Below are positions 11,087 to 21,068 of a DNA stretch of 64,000 bases, piece by piece. The notes under the pieces were generated by a model. It was given only the letters and a program-made list of their open reading frames with translations, made no database searches and had not been told where the DNA came from. The first letter of the stretch is position 1; each line of letters starts with the position of its first letter. The stretch covers positions 56,768,047-56,832,046 of the forward strand of contig OX123197.2 in assembly GCA_944739405.2 (NCBI GenBank), read 5' to 3'. Source of the stretch: Euclidia mi. Taxonomy: Eukaryota > Arthropoda > Insecta > Lepidoptera > Erebidae. Both the position numbers and the translations under genes were made by a program.

Positions 11087-11198
11087 GATTCTGGCGGGAA
11101 CCTTAAAAAAGCGCGGATAAGAAAATTTTTCAATTTTAATTTTTTACTAAATATTCGGTGGTTTTTGCTTAAAAGTTGATCCAAAACAATAGTGATAG

Positions 11199-12425
11199 GT
11201 GTGCAAACCCGTGGAAATGGTGGGAAATGAGGGGGGCGGGGATAACCCGCCCACCTCACATAAACGTCCTCGGCCTGAGGCTGGAGACGGCGGGACAGAG
11301 AAGGACTGTGGTAATGGCGGCGGCGGTGAGAATTATGACTATATACCTTATACAAAACCAGACTACAAAAGACTTTACCCAGAAAATGCAACTTGTACAG
11401 ATTTTAAAGTGTTTATAGAAGCTACAAACAATAAAGATAGAATAGGCAATAAGAGCCCTATCTATCTCAATCACATATTTTCAAGTGAGATAAAAGGAGT
11501 GACGGCTATACAGAGAATCAACGGAAATAAAATAGCAGTCATATTTAAACAGTATAATACGGCCAATAACTTTATTAACAACAGTGCTTTTCATAACAAA
11601 CATGGCTTGAAAGCATTTATTCCGGCTGCGCAAATAGAAAAAACAGGCATAATTAGATTTGTACCAGCAAACATTTCGAACAAAGAACTATACACAAAAT
11701 TATCATCAATTTATGAAATAATAGCTATAAGAAGATTCACAAAGAAGGTAGGACAAGAGCGAGTACCATTACAAACAGTTAGCATTACTTTTCTATCGAA
11801 TATTCTCCCAGACAATGTACAATACGATTTGTTTTCATACCGAGTTTTCGAATATATACCCCCATTACAGCAATGTTTCCGATGCTTTAAATTTAACCAC
11901 TCCGCTAGGATATGTAATGGCAAGCAAAGATGTTCCATTTGTGGAGGAGAGCATTTATATAAAGAATGTGATAGACCAACAGAGATCTGCTGTTGCAATT
12001 GCAGCGGGCCTCATCTTGCAATTTCGAGATTATGTCCAATTAAGTTAAATAAAATATTAGAAAAGAAAAATAAGATAACATATGCAAGTGCTACAATCAC
12101 AAAACAACACTCAAGTGATAACATTGAATTTCCACCCTTGCCACCTCCAAAAATGAAACCAATTAACACTGTAAATAAATCTGTAAATAAGTCTGTACAT
12201 ACATCTGTAAATAAGTCTGTAAATACATCTGTAAATAATACTGTACATAGTGTAAATAACTCTAGAGATGTCTCTCCTAAAGTAGACATCAAAGCCCAAA
12301 TAGTTGCCAACAACGATGTACTTAAGGCCCTGGTACAGACGTTGGTGGAACTGGGTAATAAGGGCGATAATACGCCTACCACTGTAAATACCATTAGAGA
12401 AACACTTATTAAAAACCTCAAGTAA
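11199..12425 (+). CDS. I-group LINE ORF1: Gag-like nucleic-acid-binding protein
   Basis: The protein has 408 residues. The N-terminus is glycine- and charge-rich. A central globular region (about 60-220) resembles the Gag-like domain of I and Jockey ORF1. Three zinc knuckles lie at about 226-279: CX2CX4HX4C, CX2CX3HX4C and CX2CX3HX6C, the classic spacing for this group. Residues about 324-352 form a Val-Asn-Lys-Ser tandem repeat. The protein should coat element RNA and form the RNP. The first ATG (11199) gives the longest frame; ATGs at 11217 and 11226 are in the same frame and could be used instead. It ends TAA at 12423-12425, overlapping the ORF2 ATG by one base (TAATG). Confidence 0.9.
   Translation: MCKPVEMVGNEGGGDNPPTSHKRPRPEAGDGGTEKDCGNGGGGENYDYIPYTKPDYKRLYPENATCTDFKVFIEATNNKDRIGNKSPIYLNHIFSSEIKGVTAIQRINGNKIAVIFKQYNTANNFINNSAFHNKHGLKAFIPAAQIEKTGIIRFVPANISNKELYTKLSSIYEIIAIRRFTKKVGQERVPLQTVSITFLSNILPDNVQYDLFSYRVFEYIPPLQQCFRCFKFNHSARICNGKQRCSICGGEHLYKECDRPTEICCCNCSGPHLAISRLCPIKLNKILEKKNKITYASATITKQHSSDNIEFPPLPPPKMKPINTVNKSVNKSVHTSVNKSVNTSVNNTVHSVNNSRDVSPKVDIKAQIVANNDVLKALVQTLVELGNKGDNTPTTVNTIRETLIKNLK
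12169..12252 (+). repeat. Seven-unit 12-bp tandem repeat inside ORF1
   Basis: Seven consecutive variants of 'ctgtaaataagt' run in frame and encode a four-residue repeat (Val-Asn-Lys-Ser and variants with His or Thr). The length is a multiple of three, so copy-number change keeps the frame. Confidence 0.95.
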
Positions 12426-15400
12426 TGGATCCAAGTCATACAATGTCTAAGCTACGTATTGCTCAATATAACATTCAAAGTGCTAAAAATAAAAAACCCT
12501 TACTGATTCAATTCTTACAAAAACAAAATATTGACATTTGCTTACTTAACGAAACATGGTTTAAAGACAATAGTTTTAGAATACCTGGATATAATATTTA
12601 TAATAAAAATTCTAAAAATACTCATAATGGTGTAGCAATACTAATTAAGCCATATTTAAAGTACAAAGTTTTAAACACTAGATTTTATGAAGAAATTCAA
12701 ACTGTAGCTCTGTCCTTATCTACGGTGCATGGTAGCTTGACTATTCTTTGTGTATACTGTCCTCCTTCTAGTAGACACATACGGATCAATAGACTACGTA
12801 ATATTATCAATGATCTTCCAAAGCCTATATTTGTAAGTGGTGACTTTAATGCACACCACATCGCTTTTGGTTGTCTATCCACTAAGAGCAGAGGTCAGGA
12901 TTTATTTAATATCATTGATGACTTGGATTTATGTATATTAAATGATGGTAGTTTTACAACTGTTAACAACCCGAGACGAAATCCGTCTGCAATTGATGTA
13001 AGCTTTATTAGTGCTAACCTCGCATCAATATGCGAGTGGTCTGTACATGATGATGCCATGGGCAGCTATCACTACCCAACAATAACAGAGATTTCACTGC
13101 ATATAGATAAATATTATATTAATCCTCCTGTTGATAGGTTTATATATAACAAAGCAGATTGGAAAAAGTTTAAAACTATTTCTAAAACAATATTTAATGA
13201 TTTAGTTCTAAAATTATATGATCCTATTTCAACCTATAATGATTTTTGTTCTCGATTGGATAATTTAAAAGTTATGACAATTCCTAAACTTAATAAACCA
13301 AATAATTTCAAAAGTAGACCTCCAGCTCCTTGGTGGAATGACATTTGTGAAAAAAGTGTTATTGCCTCTTACAATGCATTGAAACTATATAGAAGTGATC
13401 CTACTATGGAGAACTATTTAGATTATAAAAGAAAGGATGCACTTAAAAAAAGAACCATATCAGAACAAAAGAGAATATGTTGGAATAGCTTATGTAACAC
13501 TTTTAATAGAACTACTCCTATAAGTAAGATTTGGAATCTTCTAAAAATGTTCAAAGGTATAAGAGCTGGTAATAAATCATATAAAGATGAGTTTATTTCT
13601 CAATTTCTAGATAAATTATCTGACAATAGCAATCTAAATAATATTAATAGTTTAGGCAATATTTTCAAATTAAATAATGATAATCCAAATTCAAAATTTT
13701 TGCTAGATGCTTTTACATGGTCTGAATTTAAAATGAGTTTGTTATCTCGGAAAGACACTACACCTGGTTTAGATGATTTCCCCTATTGTACTATTAAAAA
13801 TTTAGATGAATCAGCACAAAAAATATTTCTTAATATTCTTAATTTACTTTGGCATTGTAAATGTATTCCACAATCATGGAAAACACAATGTGTCATTCCG
13901 ATACTCAAACCAGATAAACCTCTCGAGCTTGCCAGCTCTTATAGACCAATATCACTGTCTTCATGTCTAGGTAAACTATTTGAAAACATGATTAAAAACC
14001 GTTTGGATTGGTATATGGAATCTAACGGCATCATTCCGCATGTACAATATGGATTTCGTCGAGGGCGAAGTTGTGCAGACAGCTTCACTTCCTTAATTTC
14101 AGACCTGAAACATGCAAAAGATAATAAGTTAAACACTGTTTGTGTATTTTTAGATGTTCAGGGTGCTTTTGACAGTCTAGATCCGGCTATACTTGTACAA
14201 GTTATGTCTAGGTTAGGTGTGCCTGGTCAACTATGTAAATGGATATATAATTTTTTGGATAGTAGAACACTTTATGTAAGGCATAATAATACATTGCATG
14301 GTCCAAAATGTGCATCTAAAGGTACAATGCAGGGTGCTACACTATCTCCTTTGTTGTACAATATATATACAAGTGAAATCTGTAAATTTGTAAATAGTAA
14401 TGTAGATATTTTGCAGTTTGCTGATGATATTGTTTTGTACAGTAGTAATTATAAAGTAGAAATTGCAATAGACAATATTAACAGAGCATTGTCCCAAATA
14501 TTTCACTATTACAATGATGTGTTACATTTAAAAATTAATCCCTCCAAAAGTAGTGCCATGATATTTGGAAATGAGAACACATATTCAAAAGTAATATATA
14601 ACGGAGAATTTATAAATCCAGTGAATGTTAAGAAATTTTTAGGCATAGTATTAGATAAGAAATTAACATTTGAGGAACATATTAAAACCATATCAAAAAA
14701 TGCTCTTAAAGGATTAAATATAATAAAATGTCTTGCAGGCGTTACATGGGGAGCTGACCCGAAAATATTGTCAACTTTGTATAAAAGTATAGTTAGAAGC
14801 CATTTTGATTATAGCTCATTAGTGTATATAAATAGTACTCATGTAAATAAACTAGATCTATTGCAGAACAGGGCTTTGAGAACAATTTCTGGTGCAATGT
14901 GCTCTACTCCCATAAGGGCCATGGAAGTGGAGACTAAAATAATGCCCCTAATTTTGAGACGCATTCTACTTGCAGAGAGATTCTGTCTTAAATTAATTGC
15001 TGCAGATAACAAGAAAATAATAAACAAAATAGTACCTTCTGTATGTAGAAATCCTGGACCTCTAACAACAGGCGAGATTCTCTTAAATGGTAAATCCCCA
15101 ACATTGTCCAAAATATTGCTGGAAACAGAAAACAGTTTTACTGGTATTAGAAAACAATGCCCATGGCCATGTTACTCCTTCTCTTATCAGTGTATCACAC
15201 ATCCTGTCAAAGAATTGCAAAATCCCATCAATAACAATTTAGATATGTTACAGTTTATGGCAGATAATAAGAATTATTATGTTATTTACACTGATGGCAG
15301 TAAAGGAAGTGATTATGTGCGTGCTGCTATATATGATCCACAAATTCAATTCTCTCAAAGCTTTGTTCTACACAATACATGCACCATATTCACTGCAGAG

Positions 15401-16174
15401 GCATATGCGGTTTATCAGGCATTAAAACATATTCGCCAAATTAACAATAGCAAATACTTTTTGATTGTTTCTGATTCACTGAGTTTGATTAAAGCCCTAA
15501 CTAACCTTACAGTTTCTTTTAAGACAAATTATATTCTATATTTCATCAAAGAAATAATTTATCAATATTACCTCAAGCACAAAAGCATTGCTTTTCTGTG
15601 GGTACCTTCACACCGAGGTATCTATGGCAATGAAATAGTTGATAAAACCGCATATGAAGGTAGTAATGCTATTGATGTTAGAAATGCAATGGACATTCCT
15701 ATGACTGACTTCTTGCAATGTATTAATGAAAATGTTTGTAACTTATGGTTAGAATTGTGGAAGAAAGACCAAGACACTAAAGGAAAATTTTACGGCCGTA
15801 TACAAGAAGAATTACCTGGTAGACCCTGGTACAATAGATTGAAGGAAGCCAGCCGAGACTTTATCACTACGATAAATAGATTGCGCTTTGGCCATAATAC
15901 TGCTCCGTCACACCTTGCTAGACTTGGCATTATTACAAGCAATACATGCCCACATTGTGAATCTCAAGAAGGAACTCAAGGAACCGTTGCACATCTTATC
16001 TTTGACTGTCAAAACTTCCTGCTTGACAGATTAGTGTTGGCTAGTGAACTCAGTGAAGTGAACATTAAGTGCGATTCTTTCTCCCGCCCGCCGCCACTCG
16101 AAGAGTTATTGAAAGACAAAAATACTTACAAACCGATATATAAATACATTAAAAATACTGTTAAAACAATTTAA
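12425..16174 (+). CDS. I-group LINE ORF2: endonuclease, reverse transcriptase and RNase H
   Basis: The protein has 1249 residues. An APE-type endonuclease fills about 8-225: 'YNIQS', 'LNETW', 'GDFNAH' at 139-144, and 'GSYHYPT' near 213-219, where many relatives have Asp before the His. RT spans about 470-770: 'PILKPDK', 'YRPISLSS', 'FLDVQGAFD', 'GTMQGATLSPLL' and FADD at 665-668. RNase H spans about 950-1080, with TDGSK (Asp957), TAEAYA, SDSLS and 'SHRGIYGNEIVD' (His1063), so the active-site acids are present. A C-terminal CCHC-like finger starts at 1175 (CPHC...H...C). It nicks target DNA and copies its RNA there. The start overlaps the ORF1 stop (TAATG), which suggests translation by termination-reinitiation. 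Confidence 0.92.
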   Translation: MDPSHTMSKLRIAQYNIQSAKNKKPLLIQFLQKQNIDICLLNETWFKDNSFRIPGYNIYNKNSKNTHNGVAILIKPYLKYKVLNTRFYEEIQTVALSLSTVHGSLTILCVYCPPSSRHIRINRLRNIINDLPKPIFVSGDFNAHHIAFGCLSTKSRGQDLFNIIDDLDLCILNDGSFTTVNNPRRNPSAIDVSFISANLASICEWSVHDDAMGSYHYPTITEISLHIDKYYINPPVDRFIYNKADWKKFKTISKTIFNDLVLKLYDPISTYNDFCSRLDNLKVMTIPKLNKPNNFKSRPPAPWWNDICEKSVIASYNALKLYRSDPTMENYLDYKRKDALKKRTISEQKRICWNSLCNTFNRTTPISKIWNLLKMFKGIRAGNKSYKDEFISQFLDKLSDNSNLNNINSLGNIFKLNNDNPNSKFLLDAFTWSEFKMSLLSRKDTTPGLDDFPYCTIKNLDESAQKIFLNILNLLWHCKCIPQSWKTQCVIPILKPDKPLELASSYRPISLSSCLGKLFENMIKNRLDWYMESNGIIPHVQYGFRRGRSCADSFTSLISDLKHAKDNKLNTVCVFLDVQGAFDSLDPAILVQVMSRLGVPGQLCKWIYNFLDSRTLYVRHNNTLHGPKCASKGTMQGATLSPLLYNIYTSEICKFVNSNVDILQFADDIVLYSSNYKVEIAIDNINRALSQIFHYYNDVLHLKINPSKSSAMIFGNENTYSKVIYNGEFINPVNVKKFLGIVLDKKLTFEEHIKTISKNALKGLNIIKCLAGVTWGADPKILSTLYKSIVRSHFDYSSLVYINSTHVNKLDLLQNRALRTISGAMCSTPIRAMEVETKIMPLILRRILLAERFCLKLIAADNKKIINKIVPSVCRNPGPLTTGEILLNGKSPTLSKILLETENSFTGIRKQCPWPCYSFSYQCITHPVKELQNPINNNLDMLQFMADNKNYYVIYTDGSKGSDYVRAAIYDPQIQFSQSFVLHNTCTIFTAEAYAVYQALKHIRQINNSKYFLIVSDSLSLIKALTNLTVSFKTNYILYFIKEIIYQYYLKHKSIAFLWVPSHRGIYGNEIVDKTAYEGSNAIDVRNAMDIPMTDFLQCINENVCNLWLELWKKDQDTKGKFYGRIQEELPGRPWYNRLKEASRDFITTINRLRFGHNTAPSHLARLGIITSNTCPHCESQEGTQGTVAHLIFDCQNFLLDRLVLASELSEVNIKCDSFSRPPPLEELLKDKNTYKPIYKYIKNTVKTI

Positions 16175-16270
16175 AAATTAAGTGAATGTGCAGTGTCCGT
16201 TAAAATAAAATAAGATTTGACCTAAAGGTCCAGTTACCAGGTCATAAAATCCCAAAAAAAAAAAAAAAAA

Positions 16271-16724
16271 CCAAGGTTTCTGACGTTTGGCAAAGCAAAC
16301 TTAACACATTTGTTTTTTTTGGCGTTCAGTACTAAGTTGTTTACAGTAAATCCATTTAGTCACCTGAATAAGAGCACTGTCTATTTCGGTAAAGTTCTCC
16401 TTATTTCTATCTAGTTCAAATATCAATGAAATATCGTCAGCAAACAATACCACGTCACAAATGTTTTTCAGGTAAAATGGCAAATCATTAATGTAAACAA
16501 GAAAGACCCTAGGATACTACCCTGTGTAAGTGTATAGAATCAGGCGATTTTCCAGATTTAATGAAACATATTACATAATAAGTTGCTAAGATAAGGAGCT
16601 ACTATATCTATTATACTTTTCAAGATCTTAAGAGATATTCCCCAGAGATCACCTGTATTCTTAGATTCTAGAGATTAAAAGGTGTTAATAATGTCAGTAG
16701 AACTCATAGGGCCTAATTTAAATA
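16271..16724 (-). pseudogene. LINE A fragment: RT palm (FADD) with upstream deletion
   Basis: The minus strand has 'QGSILG', then 'VVLFADDISLIF' (the RT active site) and 'FALPNVRNLG', which continues in the same frame into 11086 once the I-group element is removed. Upstream (16560-16724) the finger-region resemblance ('SIIDIVAPYLSNL') is interrupted by stops, and the gatekeeper part is missing. The element is therefore both deleted and mutated. Confidence 0.75.
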
Positions 16725-18456
16725 CATACATACATACATAGACTCACGCCTGTTTCCCGGAGGGGTAGGCAGAGACTACGGAGCGCCATTTGCAACGATC
16801 TTGACATATCTCTCTTGCTTCATTCACTCCCATCAGATTCCTCATGCATGCTCTTCTGTTCAGGGTGCTTCTAACCTGTCCTGTTTTTAGGATGTCTCCA
16901 ATCTGGTCAGAGAACGTCCACCTAGGTCTTCCCCTTCTTCCTGTCCCTTCCACACTTGCCTTATATATCTGCTTGGTCAGTCTTTCGTCATCCATCCTCT
17001 CCACGTGTCCAAACCATCTCAGCATACCTTTCTCGATGCTTGTCACTACATCTTCTTTTACCCCACAACACTCTCTTATCACACAATTCTTTACTCTGTC
17101 AGTCAAAGAAACACCACACATATCTGGCAGTGCTCTCATTTCTACAGCATTTATTCTACTTTCATGACTCTTCTGCCATACCCAACTATCACTACCATAC
17201 ATAAGAGTAGGTACTAACACCCCTCTATGGACAGCCAAACGTGCCTTTTTGGACACGTTTTGGCTATTCATAAACGCCTTCAGAGCTCCATTCACTCTAT
17301 TACCTGCATTAACTCTTCTTTCAATATCTTCTACATTCTTACCATCTCTTGTAAACAGCGTACCTAAATATACAAACTCATTCACTTGCTCCACTCGCTG
17401 TCCATCGATCATAACATTGCAAGCCGTAACGCATTCCTCCTTTTCAAAAACCATAACTTTCGTTTTACTTACATTTACTTTCATTCCCTTCATCTCTAAC
17501 GCACCATGCATGATTGTTACCATCTCCTGCAACTCCTCCGCTGAAGACGCAAGTATAACCTGATCATCAGCATAAAGGAGGCATTTGACAAGTAACTCAT
17601 TCATCCTTAATCCACAGTCACTATTTTTCAAATCTTGCAAACAACTGTCCATGAAGAGGTTGAACAGCCACGGCGATGCTACACATCCCTGTCTAACACC
17701 TGTTTCGATGGTAAACCAATCCGTGTACGATCCATTTATCCTCACACAAGCTCTAGAATCTTCATAAATGGATTTCAGAGCTCGTATGAGGCTGCTGTTC
17801 ACCCCATACATCGACATTACCGACCACATTTCATTCCTCACCACTTTATCGTAAGCCTTTTCCAAATCCACGAATGCGCAATAGACCTTTTGACCTTTGG
17901 CCAAGAATTTTTCGGCTACGCACCGCAAGGAAAAGACTTGATCCGTGCACCCCATACCCTTTCGGAATCCTGCTTGTACATCCCATATTTTCTTGTCGGT
18001 TACTTCCATAACTCTTTCAATCAGTACCTTCGCATACAATTTGCCAACAATGCTGAGAAGGCTAATGCCTCTATAGTTCTTGCAGTCTTGTTGCGAGCCT
18101 TTTCCCTTATAAAGAGGCACAACCACCGCTGTGGTCCAGTCATCAGGTACTCGGCCGGTGCTCCAGCACAAGTTAAATAAGCGCTGCAGTTGACCAACTA
18201 TGATGCCCTGTCCAGCCTTCAGCATTTCAATTGTAACCCTATCATATCCTGCAGCCTTACCTAATTTCATACTTCCCAACGCCTTCACAATCTCATCCAC
18301 ACCAATATCGCTTTCATCATTGCTATTATTACCATTAATTTCGTCGATCGATGTCTCTATCGCCGTTCTTTCATATAGACCTTCAAAATACTCCTTCCAT
18401 CTCTTCAGCACGCATGATTCACCATTCAGTATCTTTCCATTCTTGTCTTGTCTTGT
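16725..18456 (-). mobile_element. RTE-2: 5'-truncated RTE LINE inserted in LINE A
   Basis: A 12-bp target duplication, CTAATTTAAATA, lies at 16713-16724 and 18457-18468. The 3' end (left) carries a TATG-repeat tail and 'cctgtttcccggaggggtaggcaga', sequence shared with the SINE 3' ends. The reading frame is open up to the 5' truncation point, so it is a relatively recent, truncated insertion. Confidence 0.92.
16744..18456 (-). CDS. RTE-type reverse transcriptase, 5'-truncated but uninterrupted
   Basis: Open for 570 codons from the truncation point to the stop. It begins in the linker before RT ('LKRWKEYFEGLYE'). RT motifs: 'VPLYKGKGSQQ', 'NYRGISLLS', 'AFVDLEKAYDK' (catalytic Asp), 'GVRQGCVASPWLFNLF' and 'LLYADDQVIL' (YADD). 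The RTE C-terminal region follows: 'LMYGSDSW', 'LRWFGHVERMDDERL' and 'DRCKWRSVV'. All RT active-site residues seen are intact, but the APE endonuclease is absent through 5' truncation, so the copy cannot move alone. Its last residues (AYPSGKQA) are coded by the 3'-terminal block also found in the SINEs. It is the better-preserved relative of RTE-1. Confidence 0.88.
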   Translation of the reverse strand, partial: TRQDKNGKILNGESCVLKRWKEYFEGLYERTAIETSIDEINGNNSNDESDIGVDEIVKALGSMKLGKAAGYDRVTIEMLKAGQGIIVGQLQRLFNLCWSTGRVPDDWTTAVVVPLYKGKGSQQDCKNYRGISLLSIVGKLYAKVLIERVMEVTDKKIWDVQAGFRKGMGCTDQVFSLRCVAEKFLAKGQKVYCAFVDLEKAYDKVVRNEMWSVMSMYGVNSSLIRALKSIYEDSRACVRINGSYTDWFTIETGVRQGCVASPWLFNLFMDSCLQDLKNSDCGLRMNELLVKCLLYADDQVILASSAEELQEMVTIMHGALEMKGMKVNVSKTKVMVFEKEECVTACNVMIDGQRVEQVNEFVYLGTLFTRDGKNVEDIERRVNAGNRVNGALKAFMNSQNVSKKARLAVHRGVLVPTLMYGSDSWVWQKSHESRINAVEMRALPDMCGVSLTDRVKNCVIRECCGVKEDVVTSIEKGMLRWFGHVERMDDERLTKQIYKASVEGTGRRGRPRWTFSDQIGDILKTGQVRSTLNRRACMRNLMGVNEAREICQDRCKWRSVVSAYPSGKQA

Positions 18457-20074
18457 CTAATTTAAATATTACATCATATTTTTGTACACTTGATTCTAAT
18501 AAATTTTCTGCACCTGAAGCTGATGAGTTTAGACCTCTAGTAGTAGTAATAGGTATGCTAGCAAAAAAATTATTGAATGTGTGTGCAACTTCTTCTTTAT
18601 TGTTTATAATTTTATTATTAGCTAGCAAGTTAACATTGGTGTTCCTTAAGGTTGTCTTGCCCGTTGCTTCGTTAATAGCTTGCCAGGTGGCCTTAACTTT
18701 ATTAGAAGACTTCCTAATTTTGTCACTAACGAATACTGCCTTAGCTATACTGCATACCTTTTTAAATATTTTAGAATAATTTCTGACATACTCAGTGAAG
18801 CTCGCATTAAAATTGTATTTCTTCATACCATACAACTCATACATCCTTGCTCTGCTTTTGTGAATACCTACAGTAGCCCACTCACTAAATGCTCTAGACT
18901 CCTTGATTACTTTTTCCTTGGTCTTAAAAGTACTTCTAAATTTTTATTGCACTATATTAAACATAGTATCATAAATCTTAGTAGGTGATTTAAGCTCCAT
19001 TATATCAGGATTAATACCTACTAAAATTTTGTTCCTAAATTCAATAAATTTACGCCTAGGTAATGGCCTAACTGTCACCTTATGTACTAGTTTTTCATAA
19101 ATTTTTGAAAATCCTGCCAATTGACCACAGTGATCCGAAGTTAAGTCAGTAGTAACTAATTTATGTGATACTGTATGATTACTAAATATATTGTCAAGGT
19201 AAGTGGAAGATGATGCTGTTATTCTAGTAGGTTCAAAAAATAAATTTGTCAAATTAAATGATTTAAAAAGGTTTAAAAGCCTACTAGTCATTGGTGAACT
19301 ATCTAATAAATTAAGTTTAAAATCACCACAAACTATGAGACCTTTTCTATTGGTCCTAATTTTACCAATTGCATCTTCCATAGTAGACTCAAACACATAA
19401 AAGTGACTTAAAGGAGGGCGATACACACATATAACAATATACTGTTTCAGCTCAATGCAGGACATTTCTATAGTTCGTTCTACAGACAAGGTGCTTATGT
19501 CCTTTTGCTCCTTACATGGTATGGTATTTGAAACTAGTATCAAGGATCCACCATGGATAGCTTGACTCCTAGTGAAAATACTTTGCACAGTGTAATGCAT
19601 GTTATTTAAAATTTTAATTTGATAATACTTTAACCAGTGCTCCGTTATGCACATAATTTTAATATTGTGGCTTTCTAAGTATAAACTTAATTCTAAATGT
19701 TTGCCAGATAGACCCTGTATATTTTGATGTGCTACATTCAATTGACAATGCCTATCCTTTGTCCTATTCTTAAGTTTAAAGAACTCGTGTCTGTATTTAA
19801 AATAGAAGGAATGGTAAAGACAGAATTATTTACAGAAACCATTTTCTTGGATACCCTGCATGTACCTGTGTCATATTGTATATTATATGCTAATAATTTA
19901 GCATTTTGTCGTTTATAAAATAGTGAAAGATACATAGTATCTTTGGTCAACGTGTAATTTTATTTATTAATGAATTTATTTATGTCAAAATATAAAATAA
20001 TATCTTTATACTGCCATGTCATATTGTATAAACACAAATTTAGTTCAAATATATGTTGATTTACCTTTTCATCT
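18457..20074 (-). pseudogene. LINE A fragment: ORF1 end, APE endonuclease and linker
   Basis: The minus strand carries an APE endonuclease at 18944-19741 ('AHQNIQGL', 'CITEHWL', 'GGSLILV', 'ICVYRPP', 'GDFKLNLL', 'YLDNIFSN', 'TSDHCGQ') and a linker at 18457-18844 ('KATWQAINEATGK', 'FNNFFASI'). The canonical Asn of 'GDFN' is Lys here. To the right (19742-19950) the last part of ORF1 overlaps in another frame. The fragment is cut at 18457 by RTE-2 and at 20074 by the solo LTR. A frame break between 18844 and 18944 marks decay. Confidence 0.8.
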
Positions 20075-20632
20075 TGGATCGGCGTTGCACCGAAAATATG
20101 TACTAGGCGATTTGGTAATATGGAAAAATATTTATTATTGTGGACTGTATAAAGGATGGCTGGTAAATCGCCTAGAAGAGGGGTGAACTTATGAGTATAG
20201 GATATTATAAGGAGGCATGCCTTACCTTACAAAATGGCGGACGAGCCGGCGTCTTCGAAAGTCGGGCCACAAGCTGATCACTCCACTTGGATCCAGCCCG
20301 AAGCTGCACAGCACAGATCACTCCACTACACCCGCGGGCGGTTTAGTTCTCGTTTATAGTATAAAATAGCGGTTAAATATTGCAGTGCTGCATGTGTTTG
20401 TCGCGGCGCGGAGCTGCGCCAGGACACAGCCGATCAGCGGAACGGTTGATTTTCGACTTCGTCGCAGCGACATTGAATTCTGCGACCAATTAGAGCGAGG
20501 CGTGCCTTTGGGAGGGAATGGGATAGAAAGGGATAAAAGATCGCTCGTTTTGACACTGCGGTATGCAAAGGAATTTATTAGCTAGGTGTTAACATAGTTA
20601 ACTAGCAATGGAAAAGATAGATGGCGCTACCA
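20075..20632. mobile_element. Solo BEL/Pao LTR (558 bp)
   Basis: Begins TGGATCGGCGTTGCACCG and ends ATGGCGCTACCA, both close to the ends of the BEL LTRs at 21069 and 25382. It is flanked by CATCT on both sides (20070-20074, 20633-20637), the 5-bp duplication expected of BEL integrase. No internal coding region is attached, so it is a solo LTR left by recombination between two LTRs. It is clearly diverged from the neighbouring LTR pair and belongs to a related subfamily. Confidence 0.9.
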
Positions 20633-21068
20633 CATCTAATATACTTGAATAAGGTAAAGCACAAGTAATAAATTAACATCCTAGTTTTTTATGAAGTGAT
20701 AACATTACTTCTGTTTAATTGTAAATATCTTTTTTGTTCACAATTTGGCTCTCACCATACATAAAAATTATTCTTGAATGTCTATCTAATATTGTTTGTT
20801 TTAAACTATCTATTAAGTGTGAAAAAGATGACCCTGGATAACAGTAATTAATGATTTTCTGTTGCTGTAAATGACTACTCATTAAGCTACCTAAACCTAC
20901 ACCTAACCTATCTGAAAACATGTAAACTTTTTTGTGCCAGAGTTATCAACTAAGGGTGCCTTATCCTTTGGACTATTGGTTGTACTAGAACTAGAACTTG
21001 AACCTGAATCACAGCAATCTGAATCACTATCACCTATAATTAGAGACTTATTACCTAACAAGCATGAT
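20633..21068 (-). pseudogene. LINE A fragment: ORF1 SGNH-like region
   Basis: The minus strand encodes 'NKSLIIGDSDS', a Ser/Thr-rich stretch, then in a shifted frame 'FSDRLGVGLGSLMSS' and 'GSSFSHLIDSLKQTI'. The pattern resembles the SGNH-hydrolase (esterase-like) domain of some CR1-group ORF1 proteins. A frame change near 20920 breaks it. It is bounded by the BEL target copy (ATGAT, 21064-21068) and the solo LTR target copy (CATCT, 20633-20637). Confidence 0.6.

Larger units (their letters stand above)
11087..16270 (+). mobile_element. Full-length I-group LINE with 13-bp target duplication
   Basis: Flanked by CCAAGGTTTCTGA at 11074-11086 and 16271-16283. It consists of a short 5' UTR (11087-11198), ORF1 (Gag-like), ORF2 (endonuclease, RT, RNase H), a short 3' UTR, and 17 A residues (16254-16270). 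Both ORFs are uninterrupted, so this copy is young. It is inserted in the RT region of LINE A, in opposite orientation. RNase H plus a three-knuckle ORF1 place it in the I group rather than CR1 or RTE; the exact clade is not resolved. Confidence 0.92.

Noticed and set aside
16844..18460. Plus-strand ORFs up to 181 codons
   Set aside because: They are antisense shadows of the RTE-2 coding region.
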